In this document: one piece after another, positions 27,539 to 35,589 of the stretch | How the letters are laid out: every line of letters begins with the position of its first letter | Numbering within the stretch: the first letter of the stretch is position 1 | Assembly (NCBI RefSeq): GCF_010365285.1 | Contig: NZ_CP048286.1 | Location: forward strand, 6,622,001-6,686,000 | DNA from: Paenibacillus rhizovicinus | Lineage (GTDB): Bacteria; Bacillota; Bacilli; Paenibacillales; Paenibacillaceae | DNA length: 64,000 nucleotides | Direction of reading: 5' to 3' | Program-made: the position numbers and the translations under genes | The notes under the pieces: model-generated | Seen by the model: only the letters and a program-made list of their open reading frames with translations | Told to the model about the DNA's origin: nothing | Databases searched by the model: none

Positions 27539-27608
27539 ATCAACTCCAATACTCATTTAATTCAGGAAACAATAATACATATTAGTTTAACATATCCTCG
27601 GCGGTAGG

Positions 27609-27714
27609 GCGCGCTGCATGCAGGGTTCTAGGGAACACTGCATGTCTGGGTGCAAGCGCGCTGCATGCAGGGTTCTAGGGAACACTGCATGTCTGGGTGC
27701 AAGCGCGCTGCATG
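27609..27714. repeat. 47-bp tandem repeat, 2.26 copies
   Basis: Two identical adjacent 47-base units start at 27609 and 27656, and a third begins at 27703 and breaks off after 12 bases (GCGCGCTGCATG). Each unit contains the palindrome CTGCATGCAG, a GTTC/GAAC inverted pair, and a second ACTGCATGT. Because 47 is not a multiple of three and both strands carry stops, it is not coding. Confidence 0.95.
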
Positions 27715-27860
27715 TATAACCGCAATCCTTCTAGTGGAGCTGAAGCTGCACGGATAAGAGTTTCAATCGAGGCATCCCGTGCGGAATCAAGCATTTGGCT
27801 CTGTGTGGCGCGAACAATATGTTGTATAATAAGCTAACACTGCTTGAAAGGGGAGATAGA

Positions 27861-28394
27861 ATGCGACGGCGATTCGTTATTGAAGCCGTGATGGTTGCTA
27901 CTTATGGTCAATTGCTCGTGCCAAGCCGGCCGGTCGATTTTGTCTTGCCATATTCCACGATCATGGAACTTTACGATATGAAGGACGGTCCGGAGCCCGT
28001 AATGGACGATCCGGAAGACGATAAGCATGTCAAAAGCAAGATCCAGGAACTGATCGCTTTCTTCGAAGATCCGTTCAACCGCAAGAAAATCGAGCGCTCG
28101 CTGCAGATGCCTTGGCGCGAAAGCTCGCCGCTGCTGCTGAGCGAGATGGTGCAGTTCACGGTCGTGCATGCGGTCGATAACGCCCAGTACGGAGAATATT
28201 TCGATCCGATCGAAACGGAGCTGCTGCTGACGTCGATGAAGCTGAGCGTGCCGCTGCTGTCGGACCAATTCGAGTTTCAGGATAAACTGCTGGAAGCCGA
28301 GGTTCCGGTCCAAGTCTACGATATCGAGGATTACGAATTCGCGGTCGAACAGGGCATAACGGCATCCGATTTCGAATCGATGCGCGATCTGTAA
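27861..28394 (+). CDS. Conserved-looking protein of unknown function
   Basis: 177 residues from ATG 27861 with AAAGGGGAG about 5 bases upstream; the longer frame from 27795 runs through a promoter-like TATAAT at 27825. The protein is acidic and helical, with MDDPEDDKHVKSKIQELIAFFEDP and YDIEDYEFAVEQGITASDF as landmarks. No signal peptide or membrane segment. I do not recognise the family. Confidence 0.75.
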   Translation: MRRRFVIEAVMVATYGQLLVPSRPVDFVLPYSTIMELYDMKDGPEPVMDDPEDDKHVKSKIQELIAFFEDPFNRKKIERSLQMPWRESSPLLLSEMVQFTVVHAVDNAQYGEYFDPIETELLLTSMKLSVPLLSDQFEFQDKLLEAEVPVQVYDIEDYEFAVEQGITASDFESMRDL

Positions 28395-28543
28395 GCGTCG
28401 AATGGGCGAGGTATTCGCAGAAATGACTGCGAACGAGCCTTCAGAAATAAACATTTTTTTTCAGTTGAGCCTCTTGCGCTTGACTGGAAGTGATGATAAG
28501 ATTTGGATGTTCCAAACGAACAATAACAATGAAAAGGAGGGCG

Positions 28544-28624
28544 ATGGATATGATTTTCTTCGTGAATGACGTGCGCGATTTCAAGATGAATGCAGTCCAT
28601 CGGCCCGACTTCTTAAACGCATGA
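28544..28624 (+). CDS. Short leader ORF upstream of the ABC exporter pair
   Basis: 26 codons from ATG 28544, or 24 from ATG 28550; the strong site AAAAGGAGGG (28533-28542) fits the second ATG better (about 9 bases). The peptide contains FFVNDVRDFKMNAVHRPDF and stops at TGA 28622. It is too short for an enzyme and is followed 36 bases later by a strong terminator, then by the exporter genes. The position matches that of the BmrB leader before bmrCD in Bacillus subtilis, where translation of a short ORF decides read-through. Similarity in sequence to BmrB is not claimed. Confidence 0.55.
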   Translation: MDMIFFVNDVRDFKMNAVHRPDFLNA

Positions 28625-28660
28625 GACAGCTGTAACCAGCTGCCCTGTTTCAGGCGTGTG

Positions 28661-28699
28661 AGGAGACTTTGAGCCGTGCGGCTCGAGGTCTCCTTTTTT
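28661..28699 (+). terminator. Attenuator-like terminator before the ABC exporter
   Basis: AGGAGAC (28661-28667) pairs with GTCTCCT (28688-28694), and inside it GAGCC pairs with GGCTC; six T follow. It lies between the leader ORF and the first ABC gene. A copy of GAGAC at 28623-28627, overlapping the leader stop, could compete for GTCTC, and CAGCTG repeats at 28627-28642 form a further hairpin. Confidence 0.85.
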
Positions 28700-28746
28700 G
28701 TTGTCTATCGTTGGAGCCGTTTGTTGATAAAGGAGGCATGCAAGCT

Positions 28747-30495
28747 ATGAACATGTTGTTGCGCTTGCTGAAGTATTTACGTCCGAGCATGAAATGGGTC
28801 GTCATCTCGGCGCTGCTGCTGGTGTTCGGGACGATCGTCGACCTGGCAGCTCCGTGGCTGTTGAAACAAGTGTTCGATAAGGGGATTACAGACAAAAACG
28901 TAAAATTGGTTCTCGGTTTCACCTTGGCGCTGGCAGGCATCCAGGTAGCCAAAAGTTTGGCGATGTTCGTGCAAGGACGTTCGCAGGAATTGGTCGGACA
29001 GAACGTCGTCTTCAAGCTCCGGGAGGAAATGTATACGCATTTGCAGCGGCTGTCCTTCAGCTACTACGACAAAGCGCAGACCGGACAACTGATGTCGAGA
29101 ATGACGGGCGATATTGAATCGGTCAAGAACTTCATCGGGTTCGGCGCGATGGCGATGTTTACCGGCGTCCTGACCTTCGTGGGCACGATCGGGTTCATGC
29201 TGTTCATGCAATGGCAGGTGACGCTGCTCAGCATGGCGACCATTCCGCTGCTGATGTACGCGCTGTATCGGTTCAACAAGAAAGTCGGTCCTGCATGGGG
29301 TCAGGTTCGGGAGCAGATGGGAAAATTAACGACGACGCTGCAGGAGAACATTTCCGGCATTCGGGTCGTCAAGGCGTTCGCGCGGGAGAAAGTCGAACAG
29401 CGCAAATTCGAGGATCGCAACGACGATAACTTCACGACCAACATGGAGCGCGCGAAGCTGGAAGCGGCCGCGTTTCCGCTGATGAACTTCTACGGCGGCA
29501 TCGTGTTCGTGACGATGGTATGGTTCGGCGCGCTGTACGTGGCGAACGACAAGATGTCCTTCGGAACGTTCATGGCGTTCCAATGGTACACGTGGGGCAT
29601 CATTTGGCCGCTCAACATGCTCGGCTGGCAGATCAACATCATGCAGCAGGCGATGAAAGCGGCGCCGCGGGTATTCGAAGTCTTGGATACGCCCGTCGAT
29701 ATCGCCCAAGACGATGCAGGCAGCGTAGACGTCAAACGAATCGAAGGCAACGTGATCTTCGACGACGTCGCGTTCCATTTCGCGGATCAAGATCCGGCGA
29801 ACGAAGAAGGCGTGCTCGAAGGCATTTCGCTGAACGTGAAACAAGGCGAGGTAATCGCGGTGCTTGGAGCGACGGGTTCGGGCAAAAGCAGTCTCATCGC
29901 GCTGATGTCGCGGTTCTACGATGTCACCCGCGGGACATTGCGGATCGACGGCACCGACGTCAAGGATTACGAGCTGGACGGACTGCGCCGGAAGATCGGC
30001 ATCGTTCCGCAGGAAACATTCCTGTTCTCGGCAACGATCCGCGAGAATATCGCCTACGGCGTACCGGAAGCGACGCAGGAGCAAATCGAGTGGGCGGCAA
30101 GCAAAGCGCAAATCCATTCGTTTATCGAAGGCATGCCGTTCGGGTACGACACCATCATCGGCGAACGCGGCGTCGGACTATCCGGCGGTCAACGGCAGCG
30201 CGTCGCATTGGCGCGCGCGATTCTCATGGATCCGCCGATTCTCGTCCTCGACGAGGCGACGGCGAGCGTGGACACGGCAACGGAGTCCGCGATTCACGAG
30301 GCTTTGCTGGAAGTAATGAAGGGCCGCACGACGTTCATTATCGCCCAGCGGTTGTCATCCGTGAAACGGGCGGATCGCATTATCGTGCTGGATCGGGGCC
30401 GAATCGTGCAGCAAGGCACGCATCGGGAGCTGTTCGCGCAGGATGGATTCTTCCGCAATCTGTTTCAAATGCAAGAAGCCGCGGCTTCGCGGTAA
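28747..30495 (+). CDS. Heterodimeric ABC exporter subunit, BmrC/YheI-like
   Basis: 582 residues from ATG 28747, with AAAGGAGG (28729-28736) 10 bases upstream. An N-terminal six-helix export domain (about 1-310) is fused to a nucleotide-binding domain: Walker A GATGSGKSS, Q-loop VPQETFLFS, signature LSGGQRQR, Walker B ILVLDEATASVD. The switch histidine is replaced by Gln (IIAQRLSS). It pairs with the next gene product, whose signature is also non-standard; both changes fall in the same composite ATP site. The family exports hydrophobic drugs and is often induced by ribosome-targeting antibiotics. Confidence 0.88.
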   Translation: MNMLLRLLKYLRPSMKWVVISALLLVFGTIVDLAAPWLLKQVFDKGITDKNVKLVLGFTLALAGIQVAKSLAMFVQGRSQELVGQNVVFKLREEMYTHLQRLSFSYYDKAQTGQLMSRMTGDIESVKNFIGFGAMAMFTGVLTFVGTIGFMLFMQWQVTLLSMATIPLLMYALYRFNKKVGPAWGQVREQMGKLTTTLQENISGIRVVKAFAREKVEQRKFEDRNDDNFTTNMERAKLEAAAFPLMNFYGGIVFVTMVWFGALYVANDKMSFGTFMAFQWYTWGIIWPLNMLGWQINIMQQAMKAAPRVFEVLDTPVDIAQDDAGSVDVKRIEGNVIFDDVAFHFADQDPANEEGVLEGISLNVKQGEVIAVLGATGSGKSSLIALMSRFYDVTRGTLRIDGTDVKDYELDGLRRKIGIVPQETFLFSATIRENIAYGVPEATQEQIEWAASKAQIHSFIEGMPFGYDTIIGERGVGLSGGQRQRVALARAILMDPPILVLDEATASVDTATESAIHEALLEVMKGRTTFIIAQRLSSVKRADRIIVLDRGRIVQQGTHRELFAQDGFFRNLFQMQEAAASR

Positions 30496-30572
30496 TCGGT
30501 TAATGGCACTAATTATAAACATAGAGAACAAAAACATAAACGAGATGAACGGGTTAAAGGAGGGGGCTGGAC

Positions 30573-32381
30573 TTGAGTCAAGTGGAGTGGGATTCCGGCG
30601 AAGAGATCGAAGAAAAGCCGTTTAATCGTACGTATCTTAAACGGCTGTTCCGCTATGTGCTTCCCTATCGGAAAGTAATCGGCTTCGTGATCGTCATCGT
30701 ATTGATTAACATGGCGTTAAGCTTAGCGGAGCCGCTGCTCGTCAGATACATCATCGACGACGGCATTATGGATAAAGACTTCATGGTCATCAACATCCTC
30801 GGCGCAGTGCTGCTCGGATCCAAGGCAATCGGCTGGCTGCTGGGCTATCTGCATACGAAGATGATCAATTTTACGGGACAGCGCATTCTGTTCGATTTGC
30901 GTCAACAGCTGTTCAATCACCTGCAATCATTATCATTCCGATTCTTCGACGGCCGGCCGGCAGGGAAAATCATGTCCCGGATCACGAACGACACGAATGC
31001 CATCGGCGAGCTGATTAACGGCGGCCTCATCACGATGGTCATGGAATTCACCCATCTGATCGGTATTATTGTGATTCTGCTCTGGATGGACTGGAAGCTG
31101 GCGCTGCTATCTTTCATTACATTGCCTTTGCTCTATCTCATCGTGGGCTTGATGCAGCCGAAGATCGAAGGATCCTGGTCGCATTCGCGCAAAACGATGT
31201 CCGCTATCAACGGCAACCTGAACGAAACGATTCAAGGCATTCGCGTCATTCAAGCGTTCTCCCGCCAGAAGGAGAACAACCGCCGGTTCGAGCAGTTGAA
31301 CACGCGCAACAAGAATGCGTTCATGCGCGCCATCACGCTGGAATCGATGGTATGGCCTTCCGTCGAGATGATCGGCATGATCGGTACTTGCATCGTGCTG
31401 TGGTTCGGAGCGAATGCCGTCATGGACGGCGATCTGACGCTCGGCTTCATCATGGCGTTCATCAATTATCTATGGCGGTTCTGGGGCCCGCTCAGCGCGT
31501 TGTCCAAGGTGTACAGCCAAGTGCTGTCGGCCATGGCCTCGGCGGAACGGATCTTCGAGATCCTGGATACCGAGCCGGAAGTGAAGGACCGCGAAGGCGC
31601 GCTGGTTATGAAACAGATCAAAGGCGAAGTCATCTTCGACAATGTATCCTTCCGCTACGCAGAGGATAAACCCGATGTGCTGCGCAACGTGAACGTGCAC
31701 ATCAAGCCGGGACAGCGCGTCGCGCTGGTCGGCCCGACAGGGGCGGGCAAGAGCACGATCGTCAATCTGCTGATGCGCTTCTACGATACGACCGGAGGCC
31801 GCATCTTGATCGACGGCGAGGAAGTAAAGTCGGTCACGCTAGAATCGCTTCGGAGGCAGATGGGTATCGTGCTCCAGGATTCGTTTATCTTCTCCGGCAC
31901 GATCGAAGACAATCTGCGCTACGGAAACGAAGATGCGTCGGACGAAGCGCTTCGCCGAGCCGCGGAGAGCGTCCGCATCGATAAATTCGCGTCGCAGTTC
32001 GCGGAGGGCTACATGACGCAGGTCGAAGAGCGCGGATCCAAGCTGTCCGTCGGCCAGCGTCAATTGCTGGCATTCGGCCGCGTACTCCTGTCCGATCCGC
32101 GGATTCTGATCCTCGACGAGGCGACGTCCAGCGTCGATACGGAAACGGAGCAGCATATCCAAGCGGCGCTGCAGACGGTGCTTGAGGGTCGGACCGCGTT
32201 CATCATCGCGCACCGGCTGTCGACCATTCGCGATGCGGATATCATTCTCGTCGTGAAGGACGGGCAAATATCCGAGCAAGGCTCGCATGACGAGCTGATG
32301 CAGCAGGGCGGCTTATATAAGAAGCTTTACATGACGCAATTCGAGATGCAGCAATCGCTTGCGATGCAAACTGGCGCTTAA
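30573..32381 (+). CDS. Heterodimeric ABC exporter subunit, BmrD/YheH-like
   Basis: 602 residues from TTG 30573 with AAAGGAGGG (30556-30564) 8 bases upstream. An N-terminal acidic stretch of about 20 residues precedes the six-helix domain; the ATPase domain has Walker A GPTGAGKST, signature LSVGQRQLL (Val for the first Gly), Walker B ILILDEATSSVD and a normal H-loop IIAHRLST. LSVGQ is common in the YheH/MdlB half of such heterodimers. It is 77 bases downstream of its partner with no terminator between. Confidence 0.88.
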   Translation: MSQVEWDSGEEIEEKPFNRTYLKRLFRYVLPYRKVIGFVIVIVLINMALSLAEPLLVRYIIDDGIMDKDFMVINILGAVLLGSKAIGWLLGYLHTKMINFTGQRILFDLRQQLFNHLQSLSFRFFDGRPAGKIMSRITNDTNAIGELINGGLITMVMEFTHLIGIIVILLWMDWKLALLSFITLPLLYLIVGLMQPKIEGSWSHSRKTMSAINGNLNETIQGIRVIQAFSRQKENNRRFEQLNTRNKNAFMRAITLESMVWPSVEMIGMIGTCIVLWFGANAVMDGDLTLGFIMAFINYLWRFWGPLSALSKVYSQVLSAMASAERIFEILDTEPEVKDREGALVMKQIKGEVIFDNVSFRYAEDKPDVLRNVNVHIKPGQRVALVGPTGAGKSTIVNLLMRFYDTTGGRILIDGEEVKSVTLESLRRQMGIVLQDSFIFSGTIEDNLRYGNEDASDEALRRAAESVRIDKFASQFAEGYMTQVEERGSKLSVGQRQLLAFGRVLLSDPRILILDEATSSVDTETEQHIQAALQTVLEGRTAFIIAHRLSTIRDADIILVVKDGQISEQGSHDELMQQGGLYKKLYMTQFEMQQSLAMQTGA

Positions 32382-32393
32382 GAGGCCGCTTGC

Positions 32394-32432
32394 AAGGGCA
32401 GTTCTCTTCTAATAGGAAGGGGGCTGCCCTTT
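32394..32432 (+). terminator. Terminator after the ABC exporter pair
   Basis: AAGGGCAG (32394-32401) pairs with CTGCCCTT (32424-32431); only a short T run follows (TTTGTC), so strength is moderate. Confidence 0.6.
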
Positions 32433-32578
32433 GTCATCCTATTGGAAGTCATAGTAATGCGCTTACAAGTTTCTATCCGATTTACAGGGGGAAACTCGGC
32501 AGCGCCGCGGAAGGAATCGGCAGCCGTTGCTTCGCAAGGGTTGAGAGGCGGCCGTTCGGGGTAAACTGTATAAATAAA

Positions 32579-32607
32579 TTGACATTCAGTCGCAAATTTA
32601 ATAAGCT
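32579..32607 (+). promoter_or_regulatory. Possible promoter of the small Cys-rich protein gene
   Basis: A perfect TTGACA (32579-32584) is followed after 17 bases by TAAGCT, a weak -10. It is 40 bases before the gene. Confidence 0.35.
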
Positions 32608-32646
32608 TACAAGGAATTTTCAAATCTACAAAACAGGAGATTGATT

Positions 32647-32919
32647 ATGAAATTCAATATGAAATTTAAAGATTTTGCAGCGGCTGATGTGAATCCGGCA
32701 GCAGGTCTATATCATTTCGTCGTTACGATGTCTGATAATACGCAAATTCGCCTTATTTTCACGAAGAATCCAGAGTGGAAGCTGATCGGCGTAAACCGTC
32801 TTCTGACCGTGCCTTGCCCGATCTGCAGAAGAGACTACTATTGCAACTGCATGTCGAAGTACTTAGAAGCATTCGAGCGCGAAGTATTGGACAATGAACT
32901 GATTTCTTCCGTTCTCTAA
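32647..32919 (+). CDS. Small protein with a C-terminal cysteine cluster
   Basis: 90 residues from ATG 32647 (AGGAGA 6 bases upstream). No family recognised. The middle reads as a small beta domain (GLYHFVVTMSDNTQIRLIFTKNPEWKLIG), followed by CPICRRDYYCNC, four cysteines suited to binding a metal ion, and an acidic helix. A zinc-binding regulatory or adaptor role is possible but unproven. It precedes the serS T-box. Confidence 0.75.
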   Translation: MKFNMKFKDFAAADVNPAAGLYHFVVTMSDNTQIRLIFTKNPEWKLIGVNRLLTVPCPICRRDYYCNCMSKYLEAFEREVLDNELISSVL

Positions 32920-32949
32920 TTCATTCTTCAACGTCCGGGGCGATGCCGC

Positions 32950-32978
32950 TTGCGCCGCTGATGAAGCTCTGCTATACT
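32950..32978 (+). promoter_or_regulatory. Promoter of the serS T-box transcript
   Basis: TTGCGC (32950-32955), 17 bases, TATACT (32973-32978); start point near 32985, at the left end of the T-box leader. Confidence 0.55.
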
Positions 32979-32984
32979 TACTCC

Positions 32985-33187
32985 AATATGCAAACAGGCC
33001 GATGATGAGTATCCAACTCGGAGGCGCTGCGTACAGAGCCAGGCATGACGAATGCCGCGTTCTCCAAGCAGTCCGGCACCGTGCCGTTACCCGCGGAACC
33101 GAGAGAGTCAATTGCGATTGACTAATTTGGGTGGCACCGCGAACGCGTTCTTCGTCCCATTATGATGGGACGGGAGCGCGTTTTTTT
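32985..33187 (+). promoter_or_regulatory. T-box riboswitch controlling serS
   Basis: The T-box core GGGTGGCACCGCG (33129-33141) is intact. Stem III is AGTCAAT / ATTGACT (33106-33112, 33117-33123). The terminator is AACGCG / CGCGTT with inner TCCCAT / ATGGGA and a run of seven T (33181-33187). Overlapping serine triplets TCT and TCC at 33061-33065, on the 3' side of stem I, are the likely specifier. Uncharged tRNA-Ser would favour the antiterminator and allow serS expression. Confidence 0.92.
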
Positions 33188-33222
33188 GTTACCTAATAAA
33201 TGACAATCGAGGAGTGTTGAAC

Positions 33223-34515
33223 ATGTTGGAAATCGGTTTAGTACGGGAACGGGCAGCGGACATACAGGAGGCGGCAGATCGGAAGGGGATTGCGCTGTCG
33301 ATCGCCGAGCTGTTGTCGGTGGACGACCGGAGAAGAGCGTTGAAGCGTGAGACGGAAGAGCTGCGCGCAAGCCGCAACCGCAGCTCGAAAGCGGTCGAGG
33401 GGCTGATGCGGGAAGGCAAACAGGAAGAAGCGGAGCAGGAGAAGCGGCAAGCGGCAGCGCAGCTGGCGATGCTTAAGCAGGCGGAGGAACAGTTCCGGGA
33501 AGTCGAACAGATATTCAACGTGCTGATGCTGCAGGTGCCGAATCTTATTTCCCCCGATACGCCTCAAGGCGCGAGCGATCGCGACAATGTGGAGGTGCGC
33601 CGCGAAGGCCGGCCGCCGGAATTCGCATTCGAACCGCGCAGCCATGTGCAGCTTGGGGAGTCGCTCGGCATCGTCGATATTCCGAGAGGCGTCAAAATTG
33701 GCGGCACTAGGCAGTACGTGCTGAAGAACGGCGGTTTGCAGCTTCACCGCGCCGTGCAGCAGCTGGCGCTCGACCTGCTGTTGAACAAAGGCTACGAGCT
33801 GCTGGACGTACCGGTCATGGTCAAGGAAGGAACGATGATTTCGACGGGGTATTTTCCGGGGAATCGCGATCAGAGCTATGGCATCCAAGGTGAGGATAAA
33901 TGGCTGGCCGGAACGTCGGAGGTGCCGCTCGTATCGTACTACGGCGGCGAAATCGTCGATTTGAGCGCGCCGAAGCGGCTTGGGGCGGTAAGCGCCTGCT
34001 TCCGCAGCGAGGTCGGATCGGCGGGCAGAGACGTGCAGGGGCTTTACCGCGTCCATCAATTCGCCAAGGTGGAGCAGGTCGTCATCTGCAAGGCCGATCT
34101 CCCGGAAGCGCTGGACCACCTGGAGCGAATGACGGCCAACAGCGAGGAGCTGCTGCGGCTGCTCGAGCTTCCCTACCGCGTCGTAGCTGTCTGCAGCGGC
34201 GATCTGTCGCAGAAGAATTACAAGCAATACGACATCGAGACATGGATGCCGAGCCGAGAGAGCTATGGCGAGACGCATTCGGCGTCGCTGCTGCTCGATT
34301 TTCAGGCTAGACGATCGAATATTCGTTACCGGGACGAGGACGGCCGGCTTCGGCACGCGTATACGCTGAACAATACGATGGTCGCAACTCCGCGCATTCT
34401 CATCCCGCTGCTCGAGAACCACCAAAGGCAAGACGGCTCGATATACATTCCGCCGGCGCTCCGGCCGTACATGCGAGGCATCGACATGCTGGGTCCGGAT
34501 AATCAAACGAAGTAA
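33223..34515 (+). CDS. serS: Seryl-tRNA synthetase, T-box controlled
   Basis: 430 residues from ATG 33223, with GAGGAG 8 bases upstream; GTG 33214 overlaps that site. An N-terminal coiled-coil arm (about 30-105, Arg/Glu/Gln-rich) leads to the class II catalytic domain: motif 2 CFRSEVGSAGRDVQGLYRVHQF and motif 3 region LNNTMVATPRILIPLLENHQ, then IPPALRPYM. The motif 3 stretch differs from the LNGSGLAVGR form that I recall for Bacillus SerRS and is closer to the T-x-R form of actinobacterial and eukaryotic enzymes. It may be a second, divergent serS; no other copy is in the window. Confidence 0.9.
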   Translation: MLEIGLVRERAADIQEAADRKGIALSIAELLSVDDRRRALKRETEELRASRNRSSKAVEGLMREGKQEEAEQEKRQAAAQLAMLKQAEEQFREVEQIFNVLMLQVPNLISPDTPQGASDRDNVEVRREGRPPEFAFEPRSHVQLGESLGIVDIPRGVKIGGTRQYVLKNGGLQLHRAVQQLALDLLLNKGYELLDVPVMVKEGTMISTGYFPGNRDQSYGIQGEDKWLAGTSEVPLVSYYGGEIVDLSAPKRLGAVSACFRSEVGSAGRDVQGLYRVHQFAKVEQVVICKADLPEALDHLERMTANSEELLRLLELPYRVVAVCSGDLSQKNYKQYDIETWMPSRESYGETHSASLLLDFQARRSNIRYRDEDGRLRHAYTLNNTMVATPRILIPLLENHQRQDGSIYIPPALRPYMRGIDMLGPDNQTK

Positions 34516-34599
34516 AGGGATAGCTCCTCCGGGCGATTGCAGGTATACTACAAGAGAAAGCACTTACATTTCGCTGGAAAATGAGAGGAGCTCTGTAAG

Positions 34600-35565
34600 A
34601 TGAATGTGGGAAATATTGCGCAGACGGCGAACGCCATCCGCGCGAACGTAAGCAAAGTCATCGTCGGCAAAGAAGAAATTGTGGATCAATTGATTATTGC
34701 GATTTTGGCCTCTGGCCATGTCCTGCTGGAAGACGTGCCCGGCACGGGGAAGACGCTGCTTGCCAAGGCGGTAGCGAAATCGATCAGCGGGGAATTCAAA
34801 CGAATTCAATTCACGCCGGACCTGCTTCCGTCGGATTTGACGGGCATTCATTTCTATAATCAGAAGCTGGGCGAATTCGAATTCAGGCCGGGTCCGTTAT
34901 TCGCCAATATCGTGCTCGCCGATGAAATCAACCGCGCTACGCCGCGCACGCAGTCCAGTTTGCTGGAATGCATGGAAGAACGCCAAGTGAGCATCGACGG
35001 CACGACGCATGAGCTGGGTCGGCCGTTTCTCGTCATAGCGACGCAGAACCCGGTGGAGCAGCAGGGGACGTTCTCCTTGCCGGAAGCGCAGCTAGACCGG
35101 TTCCTGTTCAAGTTGAAAATGGGATATCCGACGACCTCGGAAGGCATCGCGATCATGAAGCGTTTCATGGCGGACAGTCCGCTGGAGCAGCTGGTTCCGG
35201 TCGTGACGACATCGCAAATCGAGGAAGCGAAGCAGCAATACACGAGCGTGCAGGTGACCGAGGAGCTGCTCGGTTACATGCTCGCGATCGTGGAAGCGAC
35301 GCGCAAGCATCCCGACGCGGTGTTGGGCGCGAGTCCGCGAAGCAGTCAGGCTTTGCTGCGCGCTTGTCAAGCCAGGGCGGCGATTCAAGGCAGAGACCAC
35401 GTTCTGCCCGACGACGTCAAAGCGATGGCGGTACCGGTTCTGGCGCACCGGATTTCGCTGCGAAGCGTGCAGCGGATGCGTCCCGAAGCGGCGGAGAACG
35501 TGATACACAGCATCTTGTCCTCGATTTCCGTGCCAGCAGACGAGCCGCTTATCAGCCGGGCTTAA
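34600..35565 (+). CDS. MoxR-family AAA+ ATPase
   Basis: 321 residues, ATG 34600 with GAGAGGAG upstream. Walker A is VPGTGKTLLAKA, Walker B LADEINRA, sensor 1 IATQNPVEQQGTFSLPEAQLDRF, and the C-terminal lid contains SPRSSQALLRA. The family acts as a chaperone that remodels or activates partner complexes. It is first of three genes with DUF58 and DUF4129 proteins, the common MoxR cluster. Confidence 0.93.
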   Translation: MNVGNIAQTANAIRANVSKVIVGKEEIVDQLIIAILASGHVLLEDVPGTGKTLLAKAVAKSISGEFKRIQFTPDLLPSDLTGIHFYNQKLGEFEFRPGPLFANIVLADEINRATPRTQSSLLECMEERQVSIDGTTHELGRPFLVIATQNPVEQQGTFSLPEAQLDRFLFKLKMGYPTTSEGIAIMKRFMADSPLEQLVPVVTTSQIEEAKQQYTSVQVTEELLGYMLAIVEATRKHPDAVLGASPRSSQALLRACQARAAIQGRDHVLPDDVKAMAVPVLAHRISLRSVQRMRPEAAENVIHSILSSISVPADEPLISRA

Positions 35566-35589
35566 ACGGCCTGCGGAGGGAGGTAAGCC

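Noticed and set aside
27609..27714. Tandem repeat considered as a CRISPR remnant
   Set aside because: The units are directly adjacent with no unique spacers, and no cas gene is present.
30443..30625. 60-codon frame across the junction of the two ABC exporter genes
   Set aside because: It overlaps both genes in another frame; ATG 30503 has no ribosome binding site, and the AAAGGAGGG there serves TTG 30573.
33238..34563. 441-codon open frame opposite serS
   Set aside because: Shadow frame; no motif and no start signal.
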